From: Actinoplanes missouriensis 431 | GTDB lineage: Bacteria; Actinomycetota; Actinomycetes; Mycobacteriales; Micromonosporaceae | NCBI RefSeq assembly: GCF_000284295.1 | Contig: NC_017093.1 | Coordinates: forward strand, 7,812,001-7,876,000 | DNA length: 64,000 nt | Direction of reading: 5' to 3' | Shown: positions 1 to 8,876 of the stretch, in pieces | How the letters are laid out: each line of letters opens with the position of its first letter | Numbering within the stretch: the stretch's first letter is position 1 | Notes under the pieces: generated by a model | Told to the model about the DNA's origin: nothing | The model's database searches: none | The model's input: only the letters and a program-made list of their open reading frames with translations | Position numbers and translations under genes: made by a program

Positions 1-209
1 CGGGAGCCGACCAGCACGGGCGGCGGCACCCGCCGGTCGGAGCCGCGGGCGTGGTGCAGCTGGGTGACCGCGTGCGGGGTGAAGGCGTCCGCGCCGACGC
101 CGTAGACGGTATCGGTGGGCATCACCACGAGCTCGCCGCTCTTGACGGCCTCGACGGCCGCCGCGATGCCACGGTCCCGGTCGGCGACGGTGGCGCAGTC
201 GTAGAGCAT
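1..209 (-). CDS. sua5: L-threonylcarbamoyladenylate synthase, Sua5/YrdC family (C-terminal part outside window)
   Basis: This enzyme makes threonylcarbamoyl-AMP from threonine, bicarbonate and ATP for the universal t6A37 modification of ANN-decoding tRNAs. About 69 N-terminal residues are visible. The YrdC signature PTDTVYGVGADAF is at residues 31-43, and a basic patch (RGSDRR) lies where the family has its nucleotide-binding KxR motif. The ATG at 207-209 is 24 bp downstream of the prmC stop, so the two genes are probably co-transcribed. prfA-prmC-sua5 is a standard actinobacterial order, although here prfA is separated from prmC by three other genes. Truncation is by the window edge, not a mutation. 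Confidence 0.9.
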   Translation of the reverse strand, partial: MLYDCATVADRDRGIAAAVEAVKSGELVVMPTDTVYGVGADAFTPHAVTQLHHARGSDRRVPPPVLVGS

Positions 210-233
210 CACGACGTGCAGTCTGCCATGCCG

Positions 234-1106
234 TTACTTCCGGCGAGCGGTCGCATATCTCGGCCGGCCGGTGAGGTCGGCGTGCGCCGTCACCTCGGTG
301 AACCGGCCGTCGGCATCGAGGAGCGCGGGCACCGCCGCGCCGTGCACGTCGTCGTGCTCGATGCCCAGCCAGCCGCCGGGCTTCAGCAGCTTCGCGGCGA
401 GGTCGATCACCGGCCGGATGATCGTCAGGCCGTCGGCGCCACCGAACACCGCCTCGGCGGGGTCGTGATCGGACACTTCGGGCGGCACGGGCGTCCCGTC
501 GGGCACGTAGGGCGGGTTGCAGAGCACCACGGACACGTGTCCATCAAGGTAGGAGAGGAGATCCGGATCGGTCACGTCGCCTTCGATGACGCGTACCAGA
601 GGGAAGTTTGCGGCATTGCGCCGCAGCCAGCGCAAGGCGGCCGGTGAGCGCTCCACCGCGACGATCCGGGCCGCGTTCGTCTCGTCCGCCACCGAGAGCG
701 CGATCGCGCCGCTCCCGCTGCACAGGTCGACCACGATCGCGCCCCGGGTGGTGTGCTCGATCCCCCACCCGGCCAGCAGCTCGGTCTCCGGGCGCGGCAC
801 GAACACGCCGTCGCCGACCGCCAGCTCGATGTGCCGGAACGCGGCGGAGCCGAGCAGATGCTGCAACGGGATCCGGCGGACACGCCCGGCGACGAGCGCG
901 CGGAAGCGTGCCAACTCGTCGGCGCGCAGAGTGTCGAGTATCAGCAGCCGGCCGCGCGGCACGCCGAGGGCGTGCGCGGCCAGGAGTTCCGCATCGACCC
1001 GCGGTGATGCCACCCCGGCGGCGGCGAGTTCCGCGGTGGCCGCCGCCAGCTCGGGCGCCAGACGGGTTCGATCCGCGCTCTCGCGGGGGTGTTCGTGGCT
1101 CGGCAT
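234..1106 (-). CDS. prmC: Peptide chain release factor N5-glutamine methyltransferase PrmC (HemK)
   Basis: This SAM-dependent enzyme methylates the Gln of the GGQ motif in release factors RF1 and RF2, which makes termination efficient. The 290-residue protein has the expected layout: an N-terminal helical substrate-binding domain with QHLLG near 82-86 and RPET at 105-108, a SAM-binding glycine-rich loop (DLCSGSGA, near 127-134), and the diagnostic catalytic NPPY at 197-200. I chose the ATG at 1104-1106; the frame stays open upstream but that extension is Ser/Cys/Arg-rich and unlike the family. Its substrate gene prfA lies about 4 kb upstream on the same strand. Confidence 0.93.
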   Translation of the reverse strand: MPSHEHPRESADRTRLAPELAAATAELAAAGVASPRVDAELLAAHALGVPRGRLLILDTLRADELARFRALVAGRVRRIPLQHLLGSAAFRHIELAVGDGVFVPRPETELLAGWGIEHTTRGAIVVDLCSGSGAIALSVADETNAARIVAVERSPAALRWLRRNAANFPLVRVIEGDVTDPDLLSYLDGHVSVVLCNPPYVPDGTPVPPEVSDHDPAEAVFGGADGLTIIRPVIDLAAKLLKPGGWLGIEHDDVHGAAVPALLDADGRFTEVTAHADLTGRPRYATARRK

Positions 1107-1188
1107 CACGGCATAATCATGAGACGTCGCGCACGCAGGGAATCGGCCGGGTGACCTGTCGGCGTGCCGAGGCCGTGGGAGGCGCCTG

Positions 1189-2685
1189 GTGGGTTGGTTG
1201 GACCAGCTCGCGGAACATGTCGAGGAACTGCGCCGGGCCGGGCAGCTGCAGCAGAACGGGAGATCGGCGCAGGCCCTTCCGATCCTCGACGCGGTCCTGG
1301 CCGCCAGCTCCGACCCGCCCACCCGTGCCTACGCGCTGATCCAGCGATTCGGCGCACTGATCAATCTCGGTCGGGTCGCCGAGCTCTCCGCCGCGATGGC
1401 GGCCGCTGCCGAGGCCGTCCGTGAGGCCCCCGACCCGTACCTGAAAGGCCAGATGCACGCGTTCGCCGCGCTCGGCGCGCATCTGCAGAGCAACCTGGAC
1501 CGTGGCATCACCCATCTGGTGCAGGCCGCGCGGGCGCTGGCCGCCGTGCCGGAGCGGGACGCGGAGACCGCCTGGGGCTGGCACGACCTCGCCATGGCGT
1601 ACTCCTATCTGGGATTTCACGGTCAGGCGCTGACCGCCATCGAGCAGGCCCGCGAGGTCGGCGCCAGCGCCGGGCTGGTGCCGGAGATCTTCGCGGCGCC
1701 CGGCATCCGGCTGCGCAACGCCGTGGGGCTGGACCACCAGGGCGACACCGACGGCTGCCTGCGGGTGCTGCGCGACATCGACGCCGAGCTCTCCCGTTAC
1801 ATCGCCACCGACCAGCTGCGACCGGGCAGCCGCACGGTCTACGGGTACGCGCTGGCCCGCCGCGCCGCGCTGGGCGAGCCGACCAGCGCCGACGCCGCGC
1901 CCTGGCTGATCGGCGGCGGTGACAGTGTGCGGACCCGTGACCTGCGGCATCTCGGCTCGGTCTGCCTCACGATCGCGGACGGCAAACCGGAACGCGCGCT
2001 GTCCATGCTGGAGGCCGTGCCGGTCTCCGCCCAGGTGCTCGGCGCGCCGGAGGCGGCCCGGCTGCGCAGCATCTGTTACGCCACGGCCGGCGACCACGCG
2101 GCCGCGCACGCCGCCGACCGGTACGCGTTCCGCCTCGCCGCCCAGCGCATCGACCAGCTCCGTGACGGTTATCTGGACGGGGTGGCCGCCCGCCTGGACG
2201 CCCAGGAGACCCACCGCGACCCCACCCGGTACGGCGACGAGACCCTGGTCGACCCGCTCACCGGGCTGCCCAACCGCCGCCAGCTGGAACGCTACGTGGA
2301 CACGTTGCTGGCCCGCGGCGAGCGGGCCGCTGTCGGGATCTGCGACATCGTCGGGTTCACCGCCGTCAACGCCCGCCACGGCCGGCACTGCGGCGACCTG
2401 GTCCTGCAGCGCATCGCCGGCGTCCTGCACCGCACGATGCGGCGCGGTGACTTCGTGGCCCGCTTCGCCGGTGACGAGTTCGTGCTGGTCCTGCCGGGTG
2501 CCGGGCCCAGCCAGGCGGCCGAGGTGGCACGCCGCATCGGCACGGCGGCGAACGCGGAGAACTGGCAGGCTCTGGTCCCCGGCAGCCCGATCGGCCTGGC
2601 CGCCGGCTGGTCCGAGGTGGGACGCAACGGCCGCGGTCTGAGCGCCGCCCTGGCAGCGGCGGCGGCGAGCCGGAAACCCACCTGA
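1189..2685 (+). CDS. Diguanylate cyclase-like protein with N-terminal TPR-like helical region
   Basis: A soluble 498-residue protein. Residues 1 to about 340 are Ala/Leu-rich helical repeats resembling TPR units, probably a protein-interaction or sensing module. A GGDEF domain starts at DPLTGLPNRR near 355. The active-site loop is AGDEF (about 427-431), a variant that is often still active because the Gly-Asp-Glu core is kept. An RxxD motif (RRGD) lies five residues before it, matching the inhibitory I-site for product feedback. The domain end is short and Ala-rich and lacks the usual DxALYxAK helix, so activity is uncertain. The GTG start has a GGGAGG ribosome site. It lies divergently from prmC and just upstream of two beta-propeller genes. 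Confidence 0.85.
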   Translation: MGWLDQLAEHVEELRRAGQLQQNGRSAQALPILDAVLAASSDPPTRAYALIQRFGALINLGRVAELSAAMAAAAEAVREAPDPYLKGQMHAFAALGAHLQSNLDRGITHLVQAARALAAVPERDAETAWGWHDLAMAYSYLGFHGQALTAIEQAREVGASAGLVPEIFAAPGIRLRNAVGLDHQGDTDGCLRVLRDIDAELSRYIATDQLRPGSRTVYGYALARRAALGEPTSADAAPWLIGGGDSVRTRDLRHLGSVCLTIADGKPERALSMLEAVPVSAQVLGAPEAARLRSICYATAGDHAAAHAADRYAFRLAAQRIDQLRDGYLDGVAARLDAQETHRDPTRYGDETLVDPLTGLPNRRQLERYVDTLLARGERAAVGICDIVGFTAVNARHGRHCGDLVLQRIAGVLHRTMRRGDFVARFAGDEFVLVLPGAGPSQAAEVARRIGTAANAENWQALVPGSPIGLAAGWSEVGRNGRGLSAALAAAAASRKPT

Positions 2686-2686
2686 G

Positions 2687-3976
2687 ATGAGCGTGATCGA
2701 GCTCGGTGACGTGACAGCGGAACGCCCGCCGGACCCGGCCGCGGACCGGATCACCGGGTTCGATCGGCGCCGGCTGCGGCCGGTCGCGCTGCTCGCCGTC
2801 CTGCTCGTCGCGCTCGCCTGCGGCGGCGCGGTCCGGCCGGAGCCGAACGGGATGCGACTGCTCTGGATCGCGCCGCGCACCGTGGAACAGGGCGTCGTGC
2901 TCGCCGAGGACGCGGTCTACGTGATCACCGGCGGTGACCGGGCCGAGCTTGTCGCGTACTCGCTCGACGACGGGCGGCGGCTGTGGCGCTGGGGCACCGA
3001 CGCGCACCTGATCACCATCCACCCGGCGCCGGGTGGCGGCCCGCTGCTGGTCGTGGCGGACCCGGCCTCCGCCGGGAACCCGGACGGACCGGCCGCGAAG
3101 GCGTCCCGGACCACGATCGCCCTGCGCGCCACCTCCGGGGCGGAGCTCTGGCGGCGCCCCGGCGAACCGCACATGGACGCTGTCGAGCAGTCCTCCGCGA
3201 TGCTGATGGAGTTCGACCCGCGGGGCGGCGTCGCGGCGCTGACCCGGATCCGGCTGGAGGACGGCGCCGGGATCTGGACGACCGGCGAGTCCACGCCGGT
3301 TCAGGAGGTCGTCGTCGAGAGGCTCGGCGACCGGCCGCACCGGGTGATCACCATGACCGCGGCCGGTGACGTGACGGTCCGCGGCTACGACGACGGCGCT
3401 CACCGGGTGACCCGCCGGTTACCGCCGACGGGGTACACCGCCCGGAACTCCCTGCTCTTCGGCGTAGCCTTCGACGGTGAGCGGGAAAGCACCACCGTCT
3501 ACCGCCTGGAGACCCTGGACGAGCTGCTGCGGAGCGAGACGATCACCGACTGCGGCGGGGTCATCTGCGCCGTCGGCCCGTCCGGGCTCGCCGCGCTCGA
3601 TCCGGCGGACGGCCGGGAGCTGTGGCGCGGCCCCGAGATCTACGGCTCGGTCATGACCGGCGACCGCATCCTCACCGACGACCGGGACGGCGCCGAGCAC
3701 GTGCTGCTGGAGAGCCGCACCGGGCGGCCGCTCTCCGGGACCGTCCACGGGTACGTCGCCTGGTCGCAGCGCTGGCGCGACGAGGTCCTGCTGCTGCGCC
3801 CCACCAGCGACCCGATCGGGTTGACCTCGGTCACCCGCCTCGACCTGCGGACCGGGCGGACCGCGCTACTCGGCTCGCTCGAGCCGATGCCCGACCAGCA
3901 GGCCTGCCAGGCCACGCCGGGATACCTGATGTGCACCAGCTGGGACCGGATCGTCATCGCGGCGGTGCCGCGATGA
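2687..3976 (+). CDS. Membrane-anchored PQQ-like beta-propeller protein (copy 1)
   Basis: A 429-residue protein with a short cytoplasmic N-terminus, one transmembrane segment at about residues 29-46, and an extracytoplasmic region built of PQQ-like/WD-type repeats (signatures such as DGRRLW, SGAELW, DGRELW, each about 40-50 residues apart). The fold resembles BamB/quinoprotein propellers, but no catalytic motif is visible, so a scaffold or ligand-binding role is more likely than enzymatic activity. It starts two bases after the GGDEF gene, so it is translated from the same message, and a paralogue follows directly. Both paralogues begin with MSVIELG, which confirms the start. Function unknown. 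Confidence 0.8.
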   Translation: MSVIELGDVTAERPPDPAADRITGFDRRRLRPVALLAVLLVALACGGAVRPEPNGMRLLWIAPRTVEQGVVLAEDAVYVITGGDRAELVAYSLDDGRRLWRWGTDAHLITIHPAPGGGPLLVVADPASAGNPDGPAAKASRTTIALRATSGAELWRRPGEPHMDAVEQSSAMLMEFDPRGGVAALTRIRLEDGAGIWTTGESTPVQEVVVERLGDRPHRVITMTAAGDVTVRGYDDGAHRVTRRLPPTGYTARNSLLFGVAFDGERESTTVYRLETLDELLRSETITDCGGVICAVGPSGLAALDPADGRELWRGPEIYGSVMTGDRILTDDRDGAEHVLLESRTGRPLSGTVHGYVAWSQRWRDEVLLLRPTSDPIGLTSVTRLDLRTGRTALLGSLEPMPDQQACQATPGYLMCTSWDRIVIAAVPR

Positions 3977-3995
3977 GAGTCACGGCGGCGCTGCG

Positions 3996-5342
3996 ATGAG
4001 CGTCATCGAGCTGGGTGAGTACAACGTCCCGATCGAGCCGGAACCGCCCGCCCGGCCCGAGTTCAACCCGCGCAGCGTGCGCCGGTTCCTGCTCGCCGGC
4101 GTGGTCCTGGCCTGCCTGCTGCTGCTCGGCACCGGCGGCCCGATCGCCGGGCCGCTGGTCCACGACGTGTGGTCGACGCCGATGACCGACCAGGACTCGA
4201 TGTCGGTGCGCGGCGACGGCATCTTCCTCTTCCGGAACAGCGGGGCCGGCCGGGTGGCGCTGACCGCGTACGAGCCGGCGACCGGTGACGTCCGCTGGAC
4301 CAGGGAGTCCGCGGGGAACGTCAGCTGGATGTATCAGGGCGAGGAGGCCGGCCTGCTGCTGATCCCCGGTGACGAGAAGCTCGCGAACATCGAGTTCGAC
4401 GACGGCAGCCAGGGCCAGATCGCGTACGGCGGGACCACCACCGCCCTCGATTCCCGCACCGGCCGGCAGCTCTGGAAGGTGCCCGGCGAGGCGCAGGCGG
4501 TCGCGTCGGCCTCGGTGCTGCTGGCCGAGCGGGACACGTCCGGCAACTACATGACCGTGCGGCTCGTGGACGCGCGCACCGGCGCCGAGATCTGGCGGCA
4601 ACCGGCCGGTGGGGCGTTGCACCTGATCGTCCGGAACGAGGGACCGTCCCCGATCCTGATCGTCCTCGCTGCGAACGACGGCCGGACCACCGTCCTGCGC
4701 TACGCCGACGGCTCGCTGATCCGGCAGAGGACGCTGCCCTGGTCGACCGGTTCGGACGACGACACGTACCTCTCGGTAGTCGAGGACATGGTGCTGGTGA
4801 GCCGCAACTTCTGGCAGAAGGCCAGGGTCACCGCGTACCGCACGGGAAGCCTGGAACAGCTCTGGGAGACAGAGACGGGCCCGTACTCGTACGTCTCCGA
4901 ATGCGGCCCGGTGCTCTGCCTCACCGACGGCGCCATGCTGCGCGGACTGGACCCGCGCACCGGCCGCGAGGTGTGGAACCGCAGCGGCGGCAGCGGCGGG
5001 GCCACACCCGTCAGCGACCGGCTGATCGCCTCGGACGGCGCCGATCCGCCGATGCAGGTGGTGCTCGACCCGGCCACCGGGGAACAGATCGGATCCGGCG
5101 GGATCGGCTGGCCGATGCGGTACGAGGCGTACCGGAACCACGTCGTGCTGCTGCACCGGATCTACAGCGAGGGCCCGATACACGACGCGGTCGACCATCT
5201 TGACCTGACCACCGGCGACATCACCCGGGTTGGCCGGCTGCAGTCCTCGGCCGACGTGCAGCAGGGCTGGCGCTGCGACTCGACGGGCCGTTACCTGGCC
5301 TGCCAGCGCGACACCCGGATGGTCGTCACTGCCGTCGGCTGA
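3996..5342 (+). CDS. Membrane-anchored PQQ-like beta-propeller protein (copy 2)
   Basis: A tandem paralogue of the preceding gene: 448 residues, the same MSVIELG N-terminus, one transmembrane segment near 32-50, and repeated blades marked by GDVRW, GRQLW, GAEIW and GREVW motifs. The two copies have diverged considerably, so the duplication is not recent. Its 3' end overlaps the 3' end of convergent prfA by 17 bp. With the GGDEF gene it forms a three-gene plus-strand unit placed between prmC and prfA. An extracytoplasmic binding or scaffolding role is inferred; no partner is evident. Confidence 0.8.
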   Translation: MSVIELGEYNVPIEPEPPARPEFNPRSVRRFLLAGVVLACLLLLGTGGPIAGPLVHDVWSTPMTDQDSMSVRGDGIFLFRNSGAGRVALTAYEPATGDVRWTRESAGNVSWMYQGEEAGLLLIPGDEKLANIEFDDGSQGQIAYGGTTTALDSRTGRQLWKVPGEAQAVASASVLLAERDTSGNYMTVRLVDARTGAEIWRQPAGGALHLIVRNEGPSPILIVLAANDGRTTVLRYADGSLIRQRTLPWSTGSDDDTYLSVVEDMVLVSRNFWQKARVTAYRTGSLEQLWETETGPYSYVSECGPVLCLTDGAMLRGLDPRTGREVWNRSGGSGGATPVSDRLIASDGADPPMQVVLDPATGEQIGSGGIGWPMRYEAYRNHVVLLHRIYSEGPIHDAVDHLDLTTGDITRVGRLQSSADVQQGWRCDSTGRYLACQRDTRMVVTAVG

Positions 5343-6417
5343 GCTCGGTCTCGCCGGCCAGGCGAGCGGCCCGGTCGGCCTCGGCGAGGGCGTCGAGCAC
5401 CCCGTCGAGCTCGCCGCCGAGCACCAGGTCCAGGTTGTAGGCGGTGTAACCGATCCGGTGGTCGGTGATCCGGTTCTGCGGGAAGTTGTAGGTGCGGACC
5501 CGCTCCGAGCGGTCGACCGTGCGCACCTGAGCCTTGCGGGCGTCACCGGCCGCGGCGTCCGCCGCCTCCTGCGCCTGCGCCAGCAACCGGGAGCGCAGGA
5601 TCCGCATCGCGGACTCCTTGTTCTGCAGCTGGCTCTTCTCGTTCTGGCAGCTCACCACGGTGCCGGTGGGCAGGTGCGTGATCCGGACCGCGGAGTCGGT
5701 GGTGTTGACCGACTGGCCGCCGGGACCGGACGAACGGTAGACGTCGATCCGCAGGTCACCGGGCTCGATCTGGACGTCGACGTCCTCGGCCTCGGGCAGC
5801 ACCAGCACGCCGGCCGCCGAGGTGTGGATCCGGCCCTGCGACTCGGTGACGGGCACGCGCTGCACCCGGTGCACGCCGCCCTCCCACTTCATCCGGGACC
5901 AGACGCCGTGGCCGCCCTCCGGCACGCCCTTGGTCTTCACCGCGACCGAGATGTCCTTCACGCCGCCGAGGTCCGACTCCTGCGAGTCGATCACCTCGAC
6001 GACCCAGCCGCGGCGTTCCGCGTACCGGGTGTACATGCGCAGCAGATCGCCGGCGAAGAGCGCGGACTCCTGGCCGCCCTCCCCCGCCTTGATCTCGACG
6101 ATCACGTCCTTGGCGTCGCTCGGGTCGCGCGGCATCAGCATCTCGCCGAGCTTCTCCTCGAGCGCCGGCAGCGCGGCCGCGACCGCGTCGACCTCGGACG
6201 CGAACGCCGGGTCCTCGGCGGCCAGTTCCTTCGCCGCGGCCAGATCGGCGCGCGCCGCCTCCAGCTCGGTGTGCGCCGCGAAGAGCGGCGCCAGCTCGGC
6301 GAACCGGCGGCCGACCCGGCGGACCAGCGCCTGGTCGGCGTGTATGGAGGGGTCCTCCATCTGCTTCTCCAGGCTCGCGTACTCGTCGAGAAGCATGGTC
6401 AGACGGTCGTTGCTCAT
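5326..6417 (-). CDS. prfA: Peptide chain release factor 1 (RF1)
   Basis: RF1 recognises UAA and UAG stop codons in the ribosomal A site and triggers peptidyl-tRNA hydrolysis. The 363-residue protein has a helical domain 1, the RF1-type codon-recognition tripeptide PVT at 189-191, and the catalytic GGQ at 233-235 within SSGPGGQSVN; this Gln is the PrmC substrate. The ATG at 6415-6417 starts MSNDRL, typical of actinobacterial RF1. It follows rpmE on the same strand, the conserved order. The frame is open far upstream but that part is not protein-like. The 3' end overlaps the convergent propeller gene by 17 bp. Confidence 0.97.
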   Translation of the reverse strand: MSNDRLTMLLDEYASLEKQMEDPSIHADQALVRRVGRRFAELAPLFAAHTELEAARADLAAAKELAAEDPAFASEVDAVAAALPALEEKLGEMLMPRDPSDAKDVIVEIKAGEGGQESALFAGDLLRMYTRYAERRGWVVEVIDSQESDLGGVKDISVAVKTKGVPEGGHGVWSRMKWEGGVHRVQRVPVTESQGRIHTSAAGVLVLPEAEDVDVQIEPGDLRIDVYRSSGPGGQSVNTTDSAVRITHLPTGTVVSCQNEKSQLQNKESAMRILRSRLLAQAQEAADAAAGDARKAQVRTVDRSERVRTYNFPQNRITDHRIGYTAYNLDLVLGGELDGVLDALAEADRAARLAGETELSRRQ

Positions 6418-6506
6418 CGATCTCTCCAAGCCGTGAAAAGCGGACCCACCGGCGCAATGCGAACGGCGCCCGCCCCGAAAGACCGGGACGGGCGCCGTTG
6501 AAGCAG

Positions 6507-6731
6507 TTACTTCTTCTTCGCGGCGTTCACCTTGGCGTACTTCGCCTGGAACTTCGCGACCCGGCCCGCGGTGTCGAGGACGCGCTGCTTGCCGGTGTAG
6601 AACGGGTGGCAGGCGCTGCAGGTCTCGACGCGGATCTCGCCGCCCTTGGCGGTGCTGCGGGTGGTGAAGGTGCTGCCGCAGGAGCAGACGACCTCGGTGG
6701 TCGTGTACTCGGGGTGGATGCCGCTCTTCAT
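6507..6731 (-). CDS. rpmE: 50S ribosomal protein L31, zinc-binding type
   Basis: A 74-residue large-subunit ribosomal protein with the MKSGIHPEY start typical of bL31. It is the zinc-containing form: Cys16 and Cys18 (CSC) plus Cys37 and Cys40 (CSAC). Zinc-free paralogues usually replace it under zinc limitation; none is in this window. The lysine-rich tail (AAKKK) is normal. I chose the internal ATG at 6729-6731 because upstream in-frame residues are not conserved-looking. It lies 89 bp upstream of prfA, and is now separated from rho by a 4-kb insertion. Confidence 0.95.
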   Translation of the reverse strand: MKSGIHPEYTTTEVVCSCGSTFTTRSTAKGGEIRVETCSACHPFYTGKQRVLDTAGRVAKFQAKYAKVNAAKKK

Positions 6732-6930
6732 GTTTACTCGGTCCCTCTCGATGATCGGGTCGCCGGGTCGCCATTCCTGCTGGAACGTGGCGTGAACCGG
6801 AACCCCTACTGGCCGATGTACCAGTCTGCCATGCCTGCCGTACCAACCGGAAATCAGGAGGCGCAACCGGATTCGCCCTGGTTAACGTGAGCGCCCTTCC
6901 CATGATTCCCGCTCGCGAAAGGCACCGGAG

Positions 6931-7971
6931 ATGACCCTGCTCGACGACGTCCTGGACCCGGTCGAACTGGCCGCGGCGGTCGGCAACGGGCTGGTCCGGG
7001 CGCAACGCCACCCCACGCTGCCCTTCACGATCTACAACTACACCGAGGCCTGCCAGTACAGCGCGGCGTGGTCGCCGGTGACGCTGGCCTGCCGGGGCCT
7101 GATCGTGGACGCGGACGGCCGGATCGCGGCGCGACCGCTCCCGAAGTTCTTCAACCACTCGGAGTCGCAGGCCCCGGCGATGCGGCCGGACGCGGCGGTC
7201 CTGGTCACCGACAAGGCGGACGGCAGCCTCGGCGTGATCTACCACGACGGCGCCGGCTGGGCGGTCGCCACCCGCGGGTCCTTCGCGTCGGACCAGGCGC
7301 GGCACGCGACGGAGCTGCTGCGTACCCGCTACGCGTCGTTCACCCCGCCGCCCGGCACGACGGTCCTCGTCGAGATCATCTACCCGGCCAACCGGATCGT
7401 CGTCGACTACCGGGGCCTGGACGACCTCGTGCTGCTCGGCGCGGTCGACATCGCCACCGGCCGCACGTCCGGACCGGCGGCTGTCCCGGACTGGCCGGGC
7501 CCGGTGGTCGAGACGTTCGGCTACGCGACGCTGACCGAGGCGCTCGCCGCGCCGCCGCGGGACGGGCGCGAGGGCCTGGTGGTGCACTTCACCGAGACCG
7601 ACCAGCGGGTGAAGATCAAATACGCGGACTACGTCCGGCTGCACCGCCTGGTCACCGGGCTCACACCCCGTACCGTGTGGGAGATCCTCGCGGCCGGCGG
7701 CGACCTGGACGCCCTGACCGCACCGCTCCCGGACGAGTTCCACACCTGGGTCCGCGGCGTCGCCGCGGAGCTCACCGCCACCGTCGAGGCCCGCGCCGAG
7801 GCGGTCGAGGCGGCGTTCGCGGAGATCGTCGCGGCGCTGCCCGAGGGGTGGGGCCGCAAGGAGTTCGCGACGGCGGCGCTGCGCAGCGAGTACCGCGGTG
7901 AGCTGTTCCTGCGGCTCGACGGCAAGGATTACCGTCCTGGCCTGTGGCAGCGGGCACGGCCGGCCGCTTAG
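6931..7971 (+). CDS. T4 Rnl1-like RNA ligase (RNA-repair cassette gene 1)
   Basis: A 346-residue ATP-dependent RNA ligase. The nucleotidyltransferase motifs are all visible: motif I KADG with Lys95 as the adenylated nucleophile, motif Ia TRGS at 114-117, motif III/IIIa around VEIIYP at 147-152 and VVDY at 157-160, motif IV EGLVVHF at 214-220, and motif V KIKYADYVRLH at 228-238. The spacing and the motif V form match the T4 RnlA/Rnl1 family, which seals broken tRNA anticodon loops. A helical C-terminal domain of about 100 residues follows, as in Rnl1. It is the first gene of a tight operon (7 bp to the kinase/phosphatase), divergent from rpmE. Tail-to-head order with an end-healing enzyme strongly suggests RNA repair; the natural substrate is unknown. 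Confidence 0.88.
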   Translation: MTLLDDVLDPVELAAAVGNGLVRAQRHPTLPFTIYNYTEACQYSAAWSPVTLACRGLIVDADGRIAARPLPKFFNHSESQAPAMRPDAAVLVTDKADGSLGVIYHDGAGWAVATRGSFASDQARHATELLRTRYASFTPPPGTTVLVEIIYPANRIVVDYRGLDDLVLLGAVDIATGRTSGPAAVPDWPGPVVETFGYATLTEALAAPPRDGREGLVVHFTETDQRVKIKYADYVRLHRLVTGLTPRTVWEILAAGGDLDALTAPLPDEFHTWVRGVAAELTATVEARAEAVEAAFAEIVAALPEGWGRKEFATAALRSEYRGELFLRLDGKDYRPGLWQRARPAA

Positions 7972-7978
7972 GAGAACC

Positions 7979-8875
7979 ATGACACGACTTCTGATCACCC
8001 GTGGCCTGCCGGCCTCCGGCAAGACCACGTTCGCGCGCAAGCTGCAGCCCGGCGTGGTCCGGGTCAACCGGGACGACCTGCGCCGCATGCTGCACGGCGC
8101 GCGGCTCTACACCCAGCACGCCGAGGCGCAGGTCACGAACGCGCAGCGGGCAGCGGTCGAGGCCCTGCTGCGGGCGCACGGCAGCGTGATCGTCGACGAC
8201 ACCAATCTGCGGGCGAAGACGGTCCGGGAGTGGGCCGAGCTGGCCGCCCGGTTCGGCGCGTCGTTCGAGGTGCACGACTTCACCGACGTGCCGCTCGACG
8301 AGTGCCTGCGGCGCGACGCCGAGCGGCCGGAGGACGAGCGGGTCGGTGAGGGCGGGATCCGCCGGATGCACGAGCGCTACCTGGCCGGGCGGAACCTGCC
8401 GCTGCCGGTGCCGTTCGTGGACCCCGGCGGTCCCGGGGTGGTCTACCGGCCCGATCCGGAGCTGCCGGAGGCCGTGCTGGTGGACATCGACGGCACCGTC
8501 GCGCTGATGACCGGCCGCAGCCCGTACGACTGGGACCGGGTGGGTGAGGACGCTCCGAACCCGGCGGTGATCACGGCGGTGCGGGCGATGCACGCGGCCG
8601 GTCATGCGATCGTCTTCTGCTCGGGGCGCGACGAGGTGTGCCGGGCGGAGACCGAGGCGTGGCTGGAGCTGTTCGTCGGTGTGCCGTACGAAGCGCTGTT
8701 CATGCGTCCGCAGAACGACAGCCGCAAGGACGCGATCGTCAAGCGGGAGATCTTCGACCGGGAGATCCGGGACCGCTGGCGGATCACCGGGGTGTTCGAC
8801 GACCGTCAACAGGTGGTACGTATGTGGCGGGCGCTCGGCCTGACGGTGTTCCAGGTGGCGGAGGGAGATTTCTAG
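7979..8875 (+). CDS. T4-like polynucleotide 5'-kinase/3'-phosphatase (RNA-repair cassette gene 2)
   Basis: A bifunctional 298-residue end-healing enzyme with the same domain order as T4 Pnkp. The N-terminal kinase has P-loop GLPASGKTT at 9-17 (Lys15) and the VNRDD motif at 29-33. The C-terminal HAD-type phosphatase has VDIDGT (168-173; Asp169 and Asp171 catalytic), FCSGR at 213-217, and FDD at 273-275. Such enzymes remove 2',3'-cyclic or 3'-phosphates and phosphorylate 5'-OH ends, producing the ends that Rnl-type ligases require. The ATG at 7979 has an AGGAGA ribosome site; a longer reading to 7898 would run into the ligase gene. It is co-transcribed with ligases on both sides. Confidence 0.9.
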   Translation: MTRLLITRGLPASGKTTFARKLQPGVVRVNRDDLRRMLHGARLYTQHAEAQVTNAQRAAVEALLRAHGSVIVDDTNLRAKTVREWAELAARFGASFEVHDFTDVPLDECLRRDAERPEDERVGEGGIRRMHERYLAGRNLPLPVPFVDPGGPGVVYRPDPELPEAVLVDIDGTVALMTGRSPYDWDRVGEDAPNPAVITAVRAMHAAGHAIVFCSGRDEVCRAETEAWLELFVGVPYEALFMRPQNDSRKDAIVKREIFDREIRDRWRITGVFDDRQQVVRMWRALGLTVFQVAEGDF

Positions 8876-8876
8876 G

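Noticed and set aside
5326..8088. A 920-residue continuous minus-strand frame containing RF1
   Set aside because: Only the last 363 residues are RF1; the upstream part is compositional open frame antisense to the ligase gene and across rpmE.
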